Source of the DNA: Deltaproteobacteria bacterium
GTDB lineage: Bacteria > Lernaellota > Lernaellaia > JACKCT01
Direction of reading: 5' to 3'
Assembly: GCA_020845895.1 (NCBI GenBank)
Contig: JADLEX010000098.1
Location: forward strand, 25,549 to 89,548
Length of the DNA: 64,000 bases
Under the pieces are notes generated by a model. It made no database searches. It was not told the origin of the DNA and worked only from the letters and a program-made list of their open reading frames with translations. A program made the position numbers and the translations under genes. Below, piece by piece: positions 25,590 through 34,998 of this stretch. How positions within the stretch are numbered: the stretch's first letter is position 1; each line of letters starts with the position of its first letter.

Positions 25590-26744
25590 TCAGTCGGCGA
25601 TCTTCACGATGATGAGCATCTGCTCGCCGTTGTCGGCGAGGTAGGCGAATTCGCCCATGACCCAGACGCCGTGCGGCGCGGAACCCATGTCGACTGTCGT
25701 GTCGATCGCGTCGCCGATGAGCGCGAGCGCCGCCGGGTCGGTCGCATCGACGAGTGCGAGACCGCCCCACGAGTTCGCTGTCGCCACGACCTGTGCGTAC
25801 GCCGTGCCGTCGATCGTCAGCGGCCCCGCGAGGAAGCTGCCGTAGAATCCGTCGCTCGTCTGGAGCACCGACGACTCGACCATGTTCGCCGGATCGGCGA
25901 TGTCCACGGTGATGAGGCCCGCGCCCCAGTCGCTGTAGTACAGCACGTTGCCGTCGATCTTCACGTCCTGGCCCCAGGGCTCGAAACCCGCGGTGCCGGG
26001 ATTGAAGTACGTGTCGAGCACGGCGATTGCCTCGGGGTCGGCCACGTCGACCGAGATCAGCGTGCCCTCGCCGCCGCCGCAATACGCCACGTCGTTCGCA
26101 TAGCCCAGGTTGTAGCAGGTCTCGCCGGTGGCAACCTGCGCCTCGCCGAGCGATTCCGGCGTGCCCTTGGCTTCGCCGACGACCTCGATGTAGCCGTTGC
26201 TGCCCGCGCTGCCGCCGATATAGACCACGCCTTCGCCCAACGTCACCGCGTTGAGAATGCCGATGGTGGTCGGCACGAAGGTCCACTCCTCGGTCGGATT
26301 CAATGGATCGGAGACGTCGAGTTTGATGAGATCGTCGCGGTTCGCGAGATAGAGCGCCGTGCCGTCGAGAGCGAGGTTGTAGACCTGCCCCGCGGGCGGC
26401 TCGAACTCGGCGACCACCGTCGGCGACGCTACGTCGGACACATCCACCACCCCCATGCCGCTGTCCTTGCACGCCACGAAGCAATAGCTGCCGTCGCAGA
26501 CGAGGTCCTCGCCGTAGTCGACGTCGACCCAACCCGTGATGTCGCCGAACGACCATTCGTCGCCCGTGTCGTCATCCGCGGCATCGTCATCGGTCGCGTC
26601 GTCATCGGCCGCGTCGTCATCCTCGGTGTCGTCGTCGCCGGCCACATCGTCATCGGCGGTATCGTCGTCGTCATCGCCGCACGCAAGCGTCCAAGCGCTC
26701 GCGACCACCCAGATCATCACCAATAGCCAGGAAACGTTACGCAT
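25590..26744 (-). CDS. Asp-rich-linker lipoprotein with LVIVD-type beta-propeller
   Basis: About 384 residues. Signal peptide with WTLAC as cleavage region, then about 50 residues of DDD triplets separated by A, T, V or E. The remainder (about 75-384) is a beta-propeller built of LVIVD-like repeats: GMGVVDVSDVASPTVVAEF, DLIKLDVSDPLNPTEEW, GLALVDATDPAALALIG. LVIVD proteins are surface or secreted and their ligands are unknown. I start at 26744 rather than 26759, which keeps the n-region short. Confidence 0.85.
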   Translation of the reverse strand: MRNVSWLLVMIWVVASAWTLACGDDDDDTADDDVAGDDDTEDDDAADDDATDDDAADDDTGDEWSFGDITGWVDVDYGEDLVCDGSYCFVACKDSGMGVVDVSDVASPTVVAEFEPPAGQVYNLALDGTALYLANRDDLIKLDVSDPLNPTEEWTFVPTTIGILNAVTLGEGVVYIGGSAGSNGYIEVVGEAKGTPESLGEAQVATGETCYNLGYANDVAYCGGGEGTLISVDVADPEAIAVLDTYFNPGTAGFEPWGQDVKIDGNVLYYSDWGAGLITVDIADPANMVESSVLQTSDGFYGSFLAGPLTIDGTAYAQVVATANSWGGLALVDATDPAALALIGDAIDTTVDMGSAPHGVWVMGEFAYLADNGEQMLIIVKIAD

Positions 26745-26821
26745 TCGCACAACCCCCATCTGGAAATTTGGAACGGTTCATCTCCATCGCATCACGCACC
26801 GGACGCGGCGTGCCGCGTCGA

Positions 26822-27661
26822 TCAGAATTTCACCGGCACCAGCGGTCCCGTCAGATTGTCGTACTGGACGAGCCCGCCGAGATCGGCGAATTGCCAGTCG
26901 CTGAACACGATGTATCCCACGTCATGCGTGGCGAGGTCGTCCATCGGCAGATCGGAGCAGTCGTTCGTGTCGCCGTCGATCTCGATGGAGTACGTCCACG
27001 CCGACTGATTGAGCAGGAACGTCACCTCGTACCACTGGTCGTGATCGTAGGTCGTCAGGCACTCCACGTACGCGTCGGTGTCCATGTTCCACGCGACCAG
27101 GTACGTGTCGTCGCCGCGCGCGTTGTCGATCTGGGCGATCGTCGACGCCACGGTCCCGCCCCAGAGTTCGACCTTGAACACCGCTCCCACTTCGCGCCAG
27201 ACCTCGAATGTGATCTCAATGTCCTCGGTCTGCGTCCCGAACGGGTAGTAGGCGCGGCCGCTGTCGCCGTTCACGCCGCTTCCGTCGGCGGAGATCACGT
27301 TGCCCGAGCCGTCCTTGCTGATCGTGGACACCGCGAAAGTGGTCGCCCCGATGACGCTGACGTCCCACGGGCTCGGCAACGCGCCGGTCGAATAGTCCTC
27401 GAAGTCCAGGTCGAACAGCGCGGCGGTGTCGTCGTCGCCCGTGTCGTCGTCCGCCGTGTCGTCGTCGGTCGCGTCGTCATCGACATCGTCGTCCGCCGTG
27501 TCGTCGTCGGTATCATCATCCGTGTCATCGTCGGCATCGTCGTCCGTAGCGTCGTCGTCCGCCGTGTCGTCGTCATCATCGTCGTCGCCGCAGTCGCAGG
27601 CGACTGTGAACGACATGACCGTAATCGCAAACAGGATCCATACCCAGGAAAATCCTCGCAT
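26822..27661 (-). CDS. Asp-rich-linker lipoprotein with LamG/jelly-roll-like domain
   Basis: About 279 residues. Signal peptide ends in FTVACDC; Asp follows the putative lipid Cys. About 65 residues of DDD/T/A/V linker precede a domain of about 180 residues (DLDFEDYSTGALPSPWDVSV onward) with the look of a concanavalin/LamG-like carbohydrate or ligand-binding fold. The protein at 35894-36754 is a paralogue with the same order. The start at 27661 has GGAGG eight bases upstream; the long ORF N-terminus from 27769 is not signal-like. It lies 77 bases before the next Asp-rich gene on the same strand. Confidence 0.8.
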   Translation of the reverse strand: MRGFSWVWILFAITVMSFTVACDCGDDDDDDDTADDDATDDDADDDTDDDTDDDTADDDVDDDATDDDTADDDTGDDDTAALFDLDFEDYSTGALPSPWDVSVIGATTFAVSTISKDGSGNVISADGSGVNGDSGRAYYPFGTQTEDIEITFEVWREVGAVFKVELWGGTVASTIAQIDNARGDDTYLVAWNMDTDAYVECLTTYDHDQWYEVTFLLNQSAWTYSIEIDGDTNDCSDLPMDDLATHDVGYIVFSDWQFADLGGLVQYDNLTGPLVPVKF

Positions 27662-27726
27662 GGTCATGACCTCCGCAATTCGAATAAACGCACACCCACT
27701 GGGCGCACGGCGAACCGCGCGCACCG

Positions 27727-29346
27727 TCACTCGGCCCAGTATCCATCCGGATCGTATTTCCGCAGCCAAACGTTCGTTCCTTCTCCGCTCGCGTCAACCT
27801 CGCCGACCACGTAAATATTCCCGGCACTGTCCAGAGCCACGTCGTAGGCGAGTTCCTCGCTGTCGATGTCCTCGAGATCCGTCCAAATCTCGTCGCCGGT
27901 CTGGGCGTCATAGCGCCTGACCAAAATGTCATAACCGCCGGCGGTGGTGACCAGCCAGCCCACGCCGTACAGAGCGCCGTCCAGTCCAACGGCGATGGCT
28001 TTTCCACGATCCGCCGAGTCCGCCGAACCGGCTTCGGTGACCGTCCATTGTTCGTCACCATCCACATCGAGTTTCCGCGTCCAGATGTCCGCGTTCGAGA
28101 CGCCGTTCATGGTCATTCCGGTCACGTAGACGTTGTTTTCCGCGTCCACCGCGATGCCGTGCGCCTCATCCTCCAGATTTTGATCATCGTTGTTGTAGAT
28201 GTGGGTCCAGACTTTGGTCCCGTCCGGGTCGTACTTGCGAACCCAGGCGTTGGCTTCCTCGCCGGTCTCGGTGATCAGCCCGGCGGCGTAGACGTTGCCG
28301 TCCCCATCCACCGCGATGCTCAGGCCATTGTCGTACGAGTCCGCGGACCCGTTGACGGTCTCGAACCACTCCTCGTCCCCATCGGAATCGTATTTCCCGA
28401 CCCAGATATTGCTGCTCTCGAATTCAACGTCGATGAATCCGGTTGCGTAGATGTAGCCGTCGGCGTCGACCGTTACGTCCTTTGCGGCATTGTCGCCGCC
28501 GTTCCCGCCGTCGAAGGAGATTTCCCAGACGAAGTCCTCGAGCGCGTCGTATCGCCTGAGCGACGCGAAATTATCGCCCGACGAATCCGTGATATCCCCC
28601 GCAACGACAAAACCGCCGTCATCCGTCGGCGCGATCGCCCACCCTGCGTCATAGCCCTCGTAGCCGCCGTCATGGCCGTACGACCAGACGTTGTTCCCCG
28701 ACGCATTCCAGAGCTGGTACAACATGTTCTGGGACTCGGTGTCGCTCATCGTAATCCCGGCGACGAGGGCGCCGTTGGCCGCATCAACCGCCAAGCCCAG
28801 ACCGCGATCGATGTCGCCGGCATCGCTGTTCCAGGTGCGCGTCCAAAGATCGACCGTGGTGAAGGCGAAGGTTTCGTCCGCCGCCATCGCGTCGCCGTCC
28901 TGCGCGAGCGCCCCGGCGCCCAGCGCGAAGTTGTATGTGGTTTCCTCGTCCAGCGCCTCATCCGGGGTGAAGGTCAGGATTTCGCCGGACGCGTCCCACG
29001 AGAACGAGCCCGCCACGCTGCCCGTGTCGAACAGGTCCTCGACCGACGCCGCGTCCATGGCCTCGCTGAACGTGACCGTGACGACCGTCAGGAGGCGCTG
29101 GTCCTTCGCGCCGTCGGGCGGCGAAATGTCGACGACCGTGGGTCCTCCGGTGGCATCGTCGTCGCTGTCGTCGTCCACGGCGTCGTCGTCGGCGGCGTCG
29201 TCATCGTCGTCGTCGTCCGACGCATCGTCGTCGCCTCCGCCCGAATCGTCGTCGTCATCGCCGCACGAGCACCCGCAGATCGAAGCGGCCCAAAGAATTC
29301 CGAAAAGAAGACACGTCCACGCATACGGCCCCGCCGCGCATTTCAT
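27727..29346 (-). CDS. Asp-rich-linker lipoprotein with Big_5-like and SBBP-type propeller repeats
   Basis: About 539 residues. Signal peptide, then CGCSCG followed by a 40-residue Asp-rich linker. An Ig-like domain of the bacterial Big_5 type (DGAKDQRLLTVVTVTFSEAM, TFTPDEALDEETTYNF) precedes six or more beta-propeller repeats (GLGLAVDAANGALVAG, DVTVDADGYIYATG, GIAVDAENNVYVTG, DVALDSAGNIYVVG). This is a secreted adhesion or sensor-like layout with no catalytic motif. GAGGA precedes the ATG at 29346. Confidence 0.85.
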   Translation of the reverse strand: MKCAAGPYAWTCLLFGILWAASICGCSCGDDDDDSGGGDDDASDDDDDDDAADDDAVDDDSDDDATGGPTVVDISPPDGAKDQRLLTVVTVTFSEAMDAASVEDLFDTGSVAGSFSWDASGEILTFTPDEALDEETTYNFALGAGALAQDGDAMAADETFAFTTVDLWTRTWNSDAGDIDRGLGLAVDAANGALVAGITMSDTESQNMLYQLWNASGNNVWSYGHDGGYEGYDAGWAIAPTDDGGFVVAGDITDSSGDNFASLRRYDALEDFVWEISFDGGNGGDNAAKDVTVDADGYIYATGFIDVEFESSNIWVGKYDSDGDEEWFETVNGSADSYDNGLSIAVDGDGNVYAAGLITETGEEANAWVRKYDPDGTKVWTHIYNNDDQNLEDEAHGIAVDAENNVYVTGMTMNGVSNADIWTRKLDVDGDEQWTVTEAGSADSADRGKAIAVGLDGALYGVGWLVTTAGGYDILVRRYDAQTGDEIWTDLEDIDSEELAYDVALDSAGNIYVVGEVDASGEGTNVWLRKYDPDGYWAE

Positions 29347-29577
29347 CGACATCCTCCTGAAAAGACCGACTTGAGACTCACGACCCTCGGGCAGAAATTC
29401 ATCATGTTGTGCCCGTTACGGTTTCTATTAGCGAAAATGGCGTGAATTAGCCAGAAATTTCTTCATTTCGACGAAACGTTCGGCATCTCGCCGTCGAAGA
29501 CGCGCGATCCTGACGGGGCCCATTTCCTTCAACGCGTGAAAGGTCTACGGTTGGCGTTTCCGATCCAAGAGGGGACC

Positions 29578-30630
29578 ATGCGGTTCAAGTTGCTGGGAAA
29601 TTCCGGTCTGCGCGTGTCCGAGATGGCGCTCGGGGCCATGACCTTCGGCACGGAGTGGGGATTCGGCTCGGACAAGGACGAGTGCCGGCGGATTTGGGAC
29701 ACGTACGTCGAGGCCGGTGGCAACTTCATCGACACGGCGAACCACTACACGGCGGGGACGAGCGAGACGTGGGTGGGGGAATTCGCCCGCGAGGATCGCC
29801 ACCGCTACGTGATCTCCACCAAATACACGCTCGCGACGCCGGCCGGCGACCCCAACGCCTCGGGCAACCATCGCAAGAGCGTGGTGCGCGCGGTCGAAGC
29901 CAGCCTGCGCCGGTTGGGCACGGACTTCATCGATTTGTACTGGGTCCACGCGTGGGACTACATCACGCCGGCGGAAGAGATCCTGCGCGCCCTCGACGAT
30001 CTGGTGCGCGCGGGCAAGGTGCTCTACGTCGGCGTGTCCGACGCACCCGCCTGGGCGATCGCGCGGTCGAACGCCATCGCCGAACTGCGGGGATGGAGCG
30101 CATTTTGCGGCATGCAGCTGCAATACAGCCTGATCGAGCGCGGCATCGAGCGCGAGCACCTGCCGCTGGCCCGTGCGACCGACATGGCCGTCACCGTGTG
30201 GGGCGCGATCGGCGGAGGCGTGCTCTCGGGCAAATATCTGGACGGCCCGGTCGCGGGTCGATACGCATCGCGCGTCGATCATCCGCGCATCAAGGACGAG
30301 AGCAATCGCGCCATTGCCCGCGCCGCGGTGGACGCCGCGAAAGAGATCGGCTGCACGCCGACGCAGCTTGCGCTCGCGTGGGTGCGACGCCGCGACCCGC
30401 GCATCGTCCCGATCGTCGGGGTGCGTAACGCCGAGCAGACCGCCGAGGCGATCGACGCTTTGGATGTGATGATTCCCGACGACGTCGACGCGCGCCTATG
30501 CGAAGCGTCGGCGATTGGGTCGGGCTTTCCCTACGATTTTCTGGAAACGAACGAAGTGCGGGGCATCGTGTACGGGGGCGTACTCGATCGTCTGGATGTT
30601 CACCGCCCCGTTGGATGGAGCCGAGATTGA
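29578..30630 (+). CDS. aldo/keto reductase
   Basis: A 350-residue (beta/alpha)8 barrel of the AKR superfamily. The tetrad can be read: Asp in FIDTANHY, Tyr in NHYTAGTSE, Lys in VISTKYT and His in YWVHAWDYI. NADP-binding features near the C-terminus include IVPIVGVRNAEQ. Reaction: NAD(P)H-dependent reduction of a carbonyl or the reverse. The YhdN/YajO-like branch is the closest impression. GAGGGG sits just before the ATG at 29578. It overlaps the next gene by 16 bases. Confidence 0.92.
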   Translation: MRFKLLGNSGLRVSEMALGAMTFGTEWGFGSDKDECRRIWDTYVEAGGNFIDTANHYTAGTSETWVGEFAREDRHRYVISTKYTLATPAGDPNASGNHRKSVVRAVEASLRRLGTDFIDLYWVHAWDYITPAEEILRALDDLVRAGKVLYVGVSDAPAWAIARSNAIAELRGWSAFCGMQLQYSLIERGIEREHLPLARATDMAVTVWGAIGGGVLSGKYLDGPVAGRYASRVDHPRIKDESNRAIARAAVDAAKEIGCTPTQLALAWVRRRDPRIVPIVGVRNAEQTAEAIDALDVMIPDDVDARLCEASAIGSGFPYDFLETNEVRGIVYGGVLDRLDVHRPVGWSRD

Positions 30631-31007
30631 CCATCGAAGAAGCGAAAAAATTCTGTGACGAATGGCTGCCGGCGTGGTCCGGAAACCGGCCCGAGGCCCT
30701 GCTCGCGTTTTATGCGGATGACGCGGTGTATCGCGATCCCTCCCGGCCGCGCGGCCTGCGGGGCTGGTCCGCACTCGAACCTTATTTTCGCAAGCTGCTC
30801 GAGGCGAACCCCGCCTGGGTCTGGCGATCCGTGAAGATCATGCCGACCACCGGAGGGTTCACGCTCAAGTGGGAGGCGCGCATTCCCACTCCGGCCGGCG
30901 AGGTGGTCGAGCAGGGACTCGACATCGTCGAGATCGCCAACGGACGCATCACGCGCAACGAGGTCTATTTCGATCGCTCGGCGCTGCTGGCCGCGCTGGC
31001 GAAGTGA
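30615..31007 (+). CDS. NTF2/SnoaL-like small protein
   Basis: A 130-residue cone-shaped alpha+beta fold of the SnoaL/NTF2-like family: FCDEWLPAWSGNRPEALLAF, YADDAVYRDPS, RGWSALEPYFRKLL and GLDIVEIANGRITRNEVYFD. Such proteins are isomerases, hydratases or ligand-binding proteins, and no catalytic signature decides which. It overlaps the aldo/keto reductase stop. A TTG at 30627 is a plausible alternative start, with GGAG six bases upstream. Confidence 0.85.
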   Translation: MEPRLTIEEAKKFCDEWLPAWSGNRPEALLAFYADDAVYRDPSRPRGLRGWSALEPYFRKLLEANPAWVWRSVKIMPTTGGFTLKWEARIPTPAGEVVEQGLDIVEIANGRITRNEVYFDRSALLAALAK

Positions 31008-31104
31008 GCGATCGACACGGGTGCGGCGACGGCGCTTCCGATCGGCTTGCAAACGCCGACGGCCGCACTTACACTTTTTTGCGAGGTCGCTGAGGGCATC
31101 CCGG

Positions 31105-31341
31105 ATGGGCACGGATTTCCAGATCGAATCGCTCGCGGACGGCCTGACAGAGGACGACAAGCGACTTCTCGGGCAGATCGCTCGACTGCTCGCGGAGCGT
31201 CATTCTTCGACCGGCAGCCCCGACGGACACGAAGACGACCTTTGGAATCTAACCGCGCTTCAAGCACTCCTTCGCGATACCGACCACCCTGACGAAATCG
31301 ACTACGCCCTGTCGGACGCGAAGGAAATTTTCCCCAAATGA
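31105..31341 (+). CDS. antitoxin-like protein of a MazF-type module, unrecognised family
   Basis: A 78-residue acidic helical protein: DGLTEDDKRLLGQIARLLAE, then DLWNLTALQALLRDTDHP and DEIDYALSDAKEIFPK. No ribbon-helix-helix or AbrB motif is visible, so this is not a typical MazE. The position, acidity and 4-base overlap with the toxin argue for an antitoxin. The ATG at 31105 has GAGGG upstream. Confidence 0.65.
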   Translation: MGTDFQIESLADGLTEDDKRLLGQIARLLAERHSSTGSPDGHEDDLWNLTALQALLRDTDHPDEIDYALSDAKEIFPK

Positions 31342-31682
31342 ATGCGGGGGATATCGTTCTGGTGCCCTTTCCGACGGCGGAAGCCAAAGAGGGGAAACAT
31401 CGCCCGGTCCTGATTCTCGCGTGCGTCCCAAGCCCGTTTCACGACTACGTCGCCTGTATGATCTCTTCGCGAATCCATCAGGCGATCGACAAATTCGACC
31501 TCGTTGTTCGACCCGAGGACGCTGGATTTGCCGAAACGGGATTAAAGGTCGCCTCGTTGGTCCGCCTGGGTCGCCTCGCAACGCTTAACGAATCGATCTT
31601 CGCCGGCGTGTTGGGGCGCGTCTCAGACACGGTCTTGGCCTCCGCTCATCGTCATCTTCGAGAGTTATTCTCGTTCAATTAA
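31338..31682 (+). CDS. MazF/PemK-like mRNA interferase toxin
   Basis: A 114-residue SH3-like toxin: GDIVLVPFPTAEAKEGKHRP (conserved basic substrate loop), VLILAC, ACMISSRIHQAIDKFDLV, GLKVASLVRLGRLATLN. MazF-type toxins cleave single-stranded mRNA at short motifs. It overlaps the upstream acidic partner by 4 bases. It is convergent with the TAP-type hydrolase gene. Confidence 0.87.
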   Translation: MNAGDIVLVPFPTAEAKEGKHRPVLILACVPSPFHDYVACMISSRIHQAIDKFDLVVRPEDAGFAETGLKVASLVRLGRLATLNESIFAGVLGRVSDTVLASAHRHLRELFSFN

Positions 31683-31683
31683 A

Positions 31684-31731
31684 GCCCCGTTCACGGCCAA
31701 GGCCGCCACATCGGTTCCAGGCGAACGGGGC
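31684..31731 (-). terminator. inverted repeat at convergent gene ends, possible terminator
   Basis: GCCCCGTTC (31684-31692) and GAACGGGGC (31723-31731). On the minus strand the second arm is followed by TTTAATT. The repeat overlaps the last codons of the hydrolase gene. A moderate terminator candidate for that gene. Confidence 0.45.
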
Positions 31732-33370
31732 GGACCGTCTCCCGGCGTGATTTGTTCGCGTCGTTCTCCCACAGGTCGGCGGTGTCGAACATGTACTCAG
31801 CGAGCCCCGACACGCCCGCGAAATCCGTGGGCGCTGTATCCGCGACGCACAACCCATCGGGCGCGGTGAGCGGATCGCGGACGAAATCGACGAAGATATT
31901 CATGCCGCACGTGGGCTCGACGCCGTATTCGCCGATCCACGAATCGCTCATCACGCCGTGCGCCGAGTAGGGGAACTGATACCAATAGTGGTCTTCGGCA
32001 TTTAGCGAGTCGGCGAGCGGCAACGCGACCTCGTTGGGCGTCGCCCCGTCCAGATCGCCCTGCAACATCAACACGGGCACGCTCGTCGTCGGCATCTCCC
32101 GGGCCTGCGGCTCGCTGTAGCGCGGCCACATCTCGTACATTTCGTACTCTTCGATCGTCGGCATCGAACCGAACATCATTTCCGTCTGCAACTCTTCCGT
32201 GAAGGCTTGCATGTCCGTGCCTTCGTACGCCGGATCGGGGTACTGATCGGACATGCCGATGTGCGTTCCGAGGACTTGGGAATACCAGCCGCCGGTGAGC
32301 CCCAGCAAATCGCCGTTTCCGTTGAAGGGGTTGTAGAACATATAGATGATCGCATCCATGTCGGCCGCCTCGCAGCGATCCAGACGATAGACCAGCGCGG
32401 GCGCGGCGGCGTTGTATGGGCTGTACCACGCGAGCCAGCCGAGCAGATACGACAGCGTGTAGCGGTCGATGCCGAGTTCCGGGCAGTGGCCGCCCGCGAG
32501 CTTGTCGTAGAGGGCCGCGAGCACGCCCCAGGGGTCCGCGCCCAACTTGCCCTGGCAGAACTCGTCCGCGCCGCACAGGTCCATCAGCCGTTTGCCGTTC
32601 GCGTCGTACGCCGGATAGAAATCGCGCACCGAATCGCCCGACGCGTGGATGCTGTCCACGACCGCCCCGGTGGGCTGGTCGGGATGCAGCAGCAGATAGC
32701 GCTGGACGAGATAGGTTCCGTAGGAACCGCCCCACACGAAAACGCTCTGACCGTCCTCGCGCGTGGCGTCGATGAACCCTGCCAGATCGTGGGCCGCGTT
32801 GCGCGTGGAGTATGCGTCGAATTCGTCGCCGAGATTTTCGTCGATCCAGGCCAGGCAATCGCTCCATTCGGCCATCGTGGCGATATACGCGCCGCCCTCG
32901 CTGCCCTCGGCTTCCTCGTCGGGGCAGGCGAGCGGGCTGGAATAGCCGACGCCGCGGTGATCGATCGTATACAGGTCGTATTCGGGCACCGCCTCGCGAA
33001 GCGTCTGCATCATCGGTGCGAAGGTCATCATCCCCGATGCGCCGGGACCGCCCTGAATCAGCCAGATCTGGCCGGCGCCCGTGCTTTTCGCCTCGGCCAG
33101 CCACCTTTTGGCCGCCACTTCGACGGTGCGCCCGTCCTCGGGGTCTTCCCAGAAAAGGGGAACCTGCGCCGTGGCACATTCGGCGAGTCCGTCGCCCGCA
33201 CCTTCCTCCAGCGAGCAGGGCTGCCAATCGATGTCGGGAACGAACGGCTCGTCGTCGGCCGTGTCGTCGTCCGATTCCGAGTCGTCGCCGCCGCCATCGC
33301 CGTCTTCACACCCCGCGCCCGCGCACGCGATCGCCAACACCGCCACCGCCCAGATCCATCGGATGTGCAT
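31691..33370 (-). CDS. secreted alpha/beta hydrolase of the TAP/proline iminopeptidase type (S33-like)
   Basis: About 559 residues. Signal peptide followed by GAGC and a short Asp-rich linker. The fold begins with QIWLIQGGPGASG (oxyanion), then TIDHRGVGYSSP, the nucleophile elbow GGSYGTYLV and a TAP-like C-terminal domain with the acid region MLQGDLDGATP and His in YSAHGVM. The N-terminal stretch DIDWQPCSL and Cys pairs fit the secreted TAP family, which cleaves N-terminal tripeptides or dipeptides or hydrolyses esters. The start at 33370 has AAGGGGG upstream; the ORF N-terminus from 33445 is not signal-like. Confidence 0.88.
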   Translation of the reverse strand: MHIRWIWAVAVLAIACAGAGCEDGDGGGDDSESDDDTADDEPFVPDIDWQPCSLEEGAGDGLAECATAQVPLFWEDPEDGRTVEVAAKRWLAEAKSTGAGQIWLIQGGPGASGMMTFAPMMQTLREAVPEYDLYTIDHRGVGYSSPLACPDEEAEGSEGGAYIATMAEWSDCLAWIDENLGDEFDAYSTRNAAHDLAGFIDATREDGQSVFVWGGSYGTYLVQRYLLLHPDQPTGAVVDSIHASGDSVRDFYPAYDANGKRLMDLCGADEFCQGKLGADPWGVLAALYDKLAGGHCPELGIDRYTLSYLLGWLAWYSPYNAAAPALVYRLDRCEAADMDAIIYMFYNPFNGNGDLLGLTGGWYSQVLGTHIGMSDQYPDPAYEGTDMQAFTEELQTEMMFGSMPTIEEYEMYEMWPRYSEPQAREMPTTSVPVLMLQGDLDGATPNEVALPLADSLNAEDHYWYQFPYSAHGVMSDSWIGEYGVEPTCGMNIFVDFVRDPLTAPDGLCVADTAPTDFAGVSGLAEYMFDTADLWENDANKSRRETVRPVRLEPMWRPWP

Positions 33371-33672
33371 CGGAACCCCCTTCCGCGACGGTCCTTTCCC
33401 GCCGTGGGCAAAGAGATATTTGATTCTGCCGGTTCGCGAGGTCAAGTTATTTCTTGTTCGCGCCTTTCCACGGCTACCGTACGTCCCAACAGGGCGGAAT
33501 TGTGACGGTCAAGGCCAATCCGAGGTTTTAGGGTAAGGGCGACCCGGCCTTTCTCCGAAGGGAGGTTTACAGGCCCGCGTTTTCGGGGGTCATTTGGTGT
33601 GGTGTGCGTCACGTTCGCGTTGCGCGATGCGGGCGCATGTGTTAACGAATTGCGTTATCCAGAAATCGGGGC

Positions 33673-34968
33673 ATGGCCTTGGCCAAGATCGATCCCAAAG
33701 AGCCCGGAATTGAGCGCGCGAAAGTCACCCTGATCGGGTTCGACAGCGAGGACGTCCGTTACGAGGCGGTCAAGAAGATCGCCGAATTGCTGGACATCAG
33801 CTTCGACGAGGCGACCGAGTTGGCCGAGTCGGCGCCCGTGGACCTGCTGCCGTCGGCGCCGGTCGAGGCGGCCGAACTGCTGGCCGAAAAGCTCGCCAAT
33901 GCCGGGTGCATCGCCGAAGCGCTTCCCCTTGGACAGGTCTATCGGTACTGCGAAACGCACCCCCACCGACGTGCGCGGGCGCGGTGCAAGACCTGCGAGA
34001 TCAACATCTGCGAGCTGTGCCTGCGCAACAGCAAGGGCCGTTTCTACTGCCCCGAGCATTACGAAATCTTCAAGCAGAAGCGCACGTTGCGGATGGTGGG
34101 GGTCGCACTCGCCGGCGTCGCGGCGCTCTTCGTCGCCGCGTTCTTCTCCGCGCCGCTGATTCGGATGTGGAAATTTTACATCTCGTCGTTCGACACGCAC
34201 GTGGCCGTCATCTACGTCTCGCAAAAACCCAACGAGGCGCAGAGCACGTTCTTTACGAAAAACATGGCGCGATCGCTGGAAGAACCGGGCTACCACCCGG
34301 GAGACGCGCACACGATCGCCGACCTCGCCGACTGGTTCAACCACGAGTACCAGCGCGTCACGACCGATTCGGATTCGCCCTTCGAACTGACGTCGTACGG
34401 GTTCTATACGATCAAGATCGGTCCGCCGCCCGCCGCGCCCGCGGGGGACAAGTCGTACAAGGGCCTGGAAATGAAGGCGGCCTACTGGGGCTACTTCAAG
34501 GACCTGATCGAGCAGAACCACCTGACCGACCGCGTGGACGCCGACGTGGTGCTGCTCGTGGAGCTCGTCGACGACACGGGCCGCGACCGCGACTTCATCG
34601 AGGATCTGGGCAGCGCGCAGTTCGGTTACGCTTACATTCAGATTCCAGTAGCGAATATGAAGTGGTCGAACGATTACTACGTCGCCGCCGCCGGCCACTA
34701 CATCGCCCGCGCGCTCGGGGCGTCGCTCAAGCTCTCGGACAAGGGATTCCCGAAGAACCCCGAGGGGCTCGCGAGCCCGCAGCAGCAGCCGCCGTTCCCG
34801 CAGCCGCAAGCCGAGATCGCCGCGGGTTACCGCGCGGTCGAGGAGTTTACGATCGAGCGGCCGAGCACGCTGGACGACTACGTGGTCGGTCCGCTGACCG
34901 GATACGAATTCGGATGGATTTCGGCCAACCTCGTTCAGGGGATCTATCCGAACGCCACGTTCCAATAA
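33673..34968 (+). CDS. membrane protein with L7/L12-CTD-like domain, B-box zinc finger and large extracytoplasmic domain
   Basis: A 431-residue protein. Residues about 15-92 (KVTLIGFDSEDVRYEAVKKI to AGCIAEALPLG) resemble the ribosomal L7/L12 C-terminal domain, with DISFDEATELAESAP in the helix-turn. Residues about 97-135 form a B-box-like zinc finger (YCETHP, CKTCEINICELC, YCPEHYE). One membrane span (VGVALAGVAALFVAAFF) follows at about 142-160. The remaining 270 residues are extracytoplasmic and contain DADVVLLVELVDD and YVAAAGHYIARALG; no HExxH or other known catalytic motif is seen. The function is unknown and no close family was recognised. Confidence 0.75.
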   Translation: MALAKIDPKEPGIERAKVTLIGFDSEDVRYEAVKKIAELLDISFDEATELAESAPVDLLPSAPVEAAELLAEKLANAGCIAEALPLGQVYRYCETHPHRRARARCKTCEINICELCLRNSKGRFYCPEHYEIFKQKRTLRMVGVALAGVAALFVAAFFSAPLIRMWKFYISSFDTHVAVIYVSQKPNEAQSTFFTKNMARSLEEPGYHPGDAHTIADLADWFNHEYQRVTTDSDSPFELTSYGFYTIKIGPPPAAPAGDKSYKGLEMKAAYWGYFKDLIEQNHLTDRVDADVVLLVELVDDTGRDRDFIEDLGSAQFGYAYIQIPVANMKWSNDYYVAAAGHYIARALGASLKLSDKGFPKNPEGLASPQQQPPFPQPQAEIAAGYRAVEEFTIERPSTLDDYVVGPLTGYEFGWISANLVQGIYPNATFQ

Positions 34969-34998
34969 CCCGGCCGCCGCGCGGCCCGGGGGACGACC

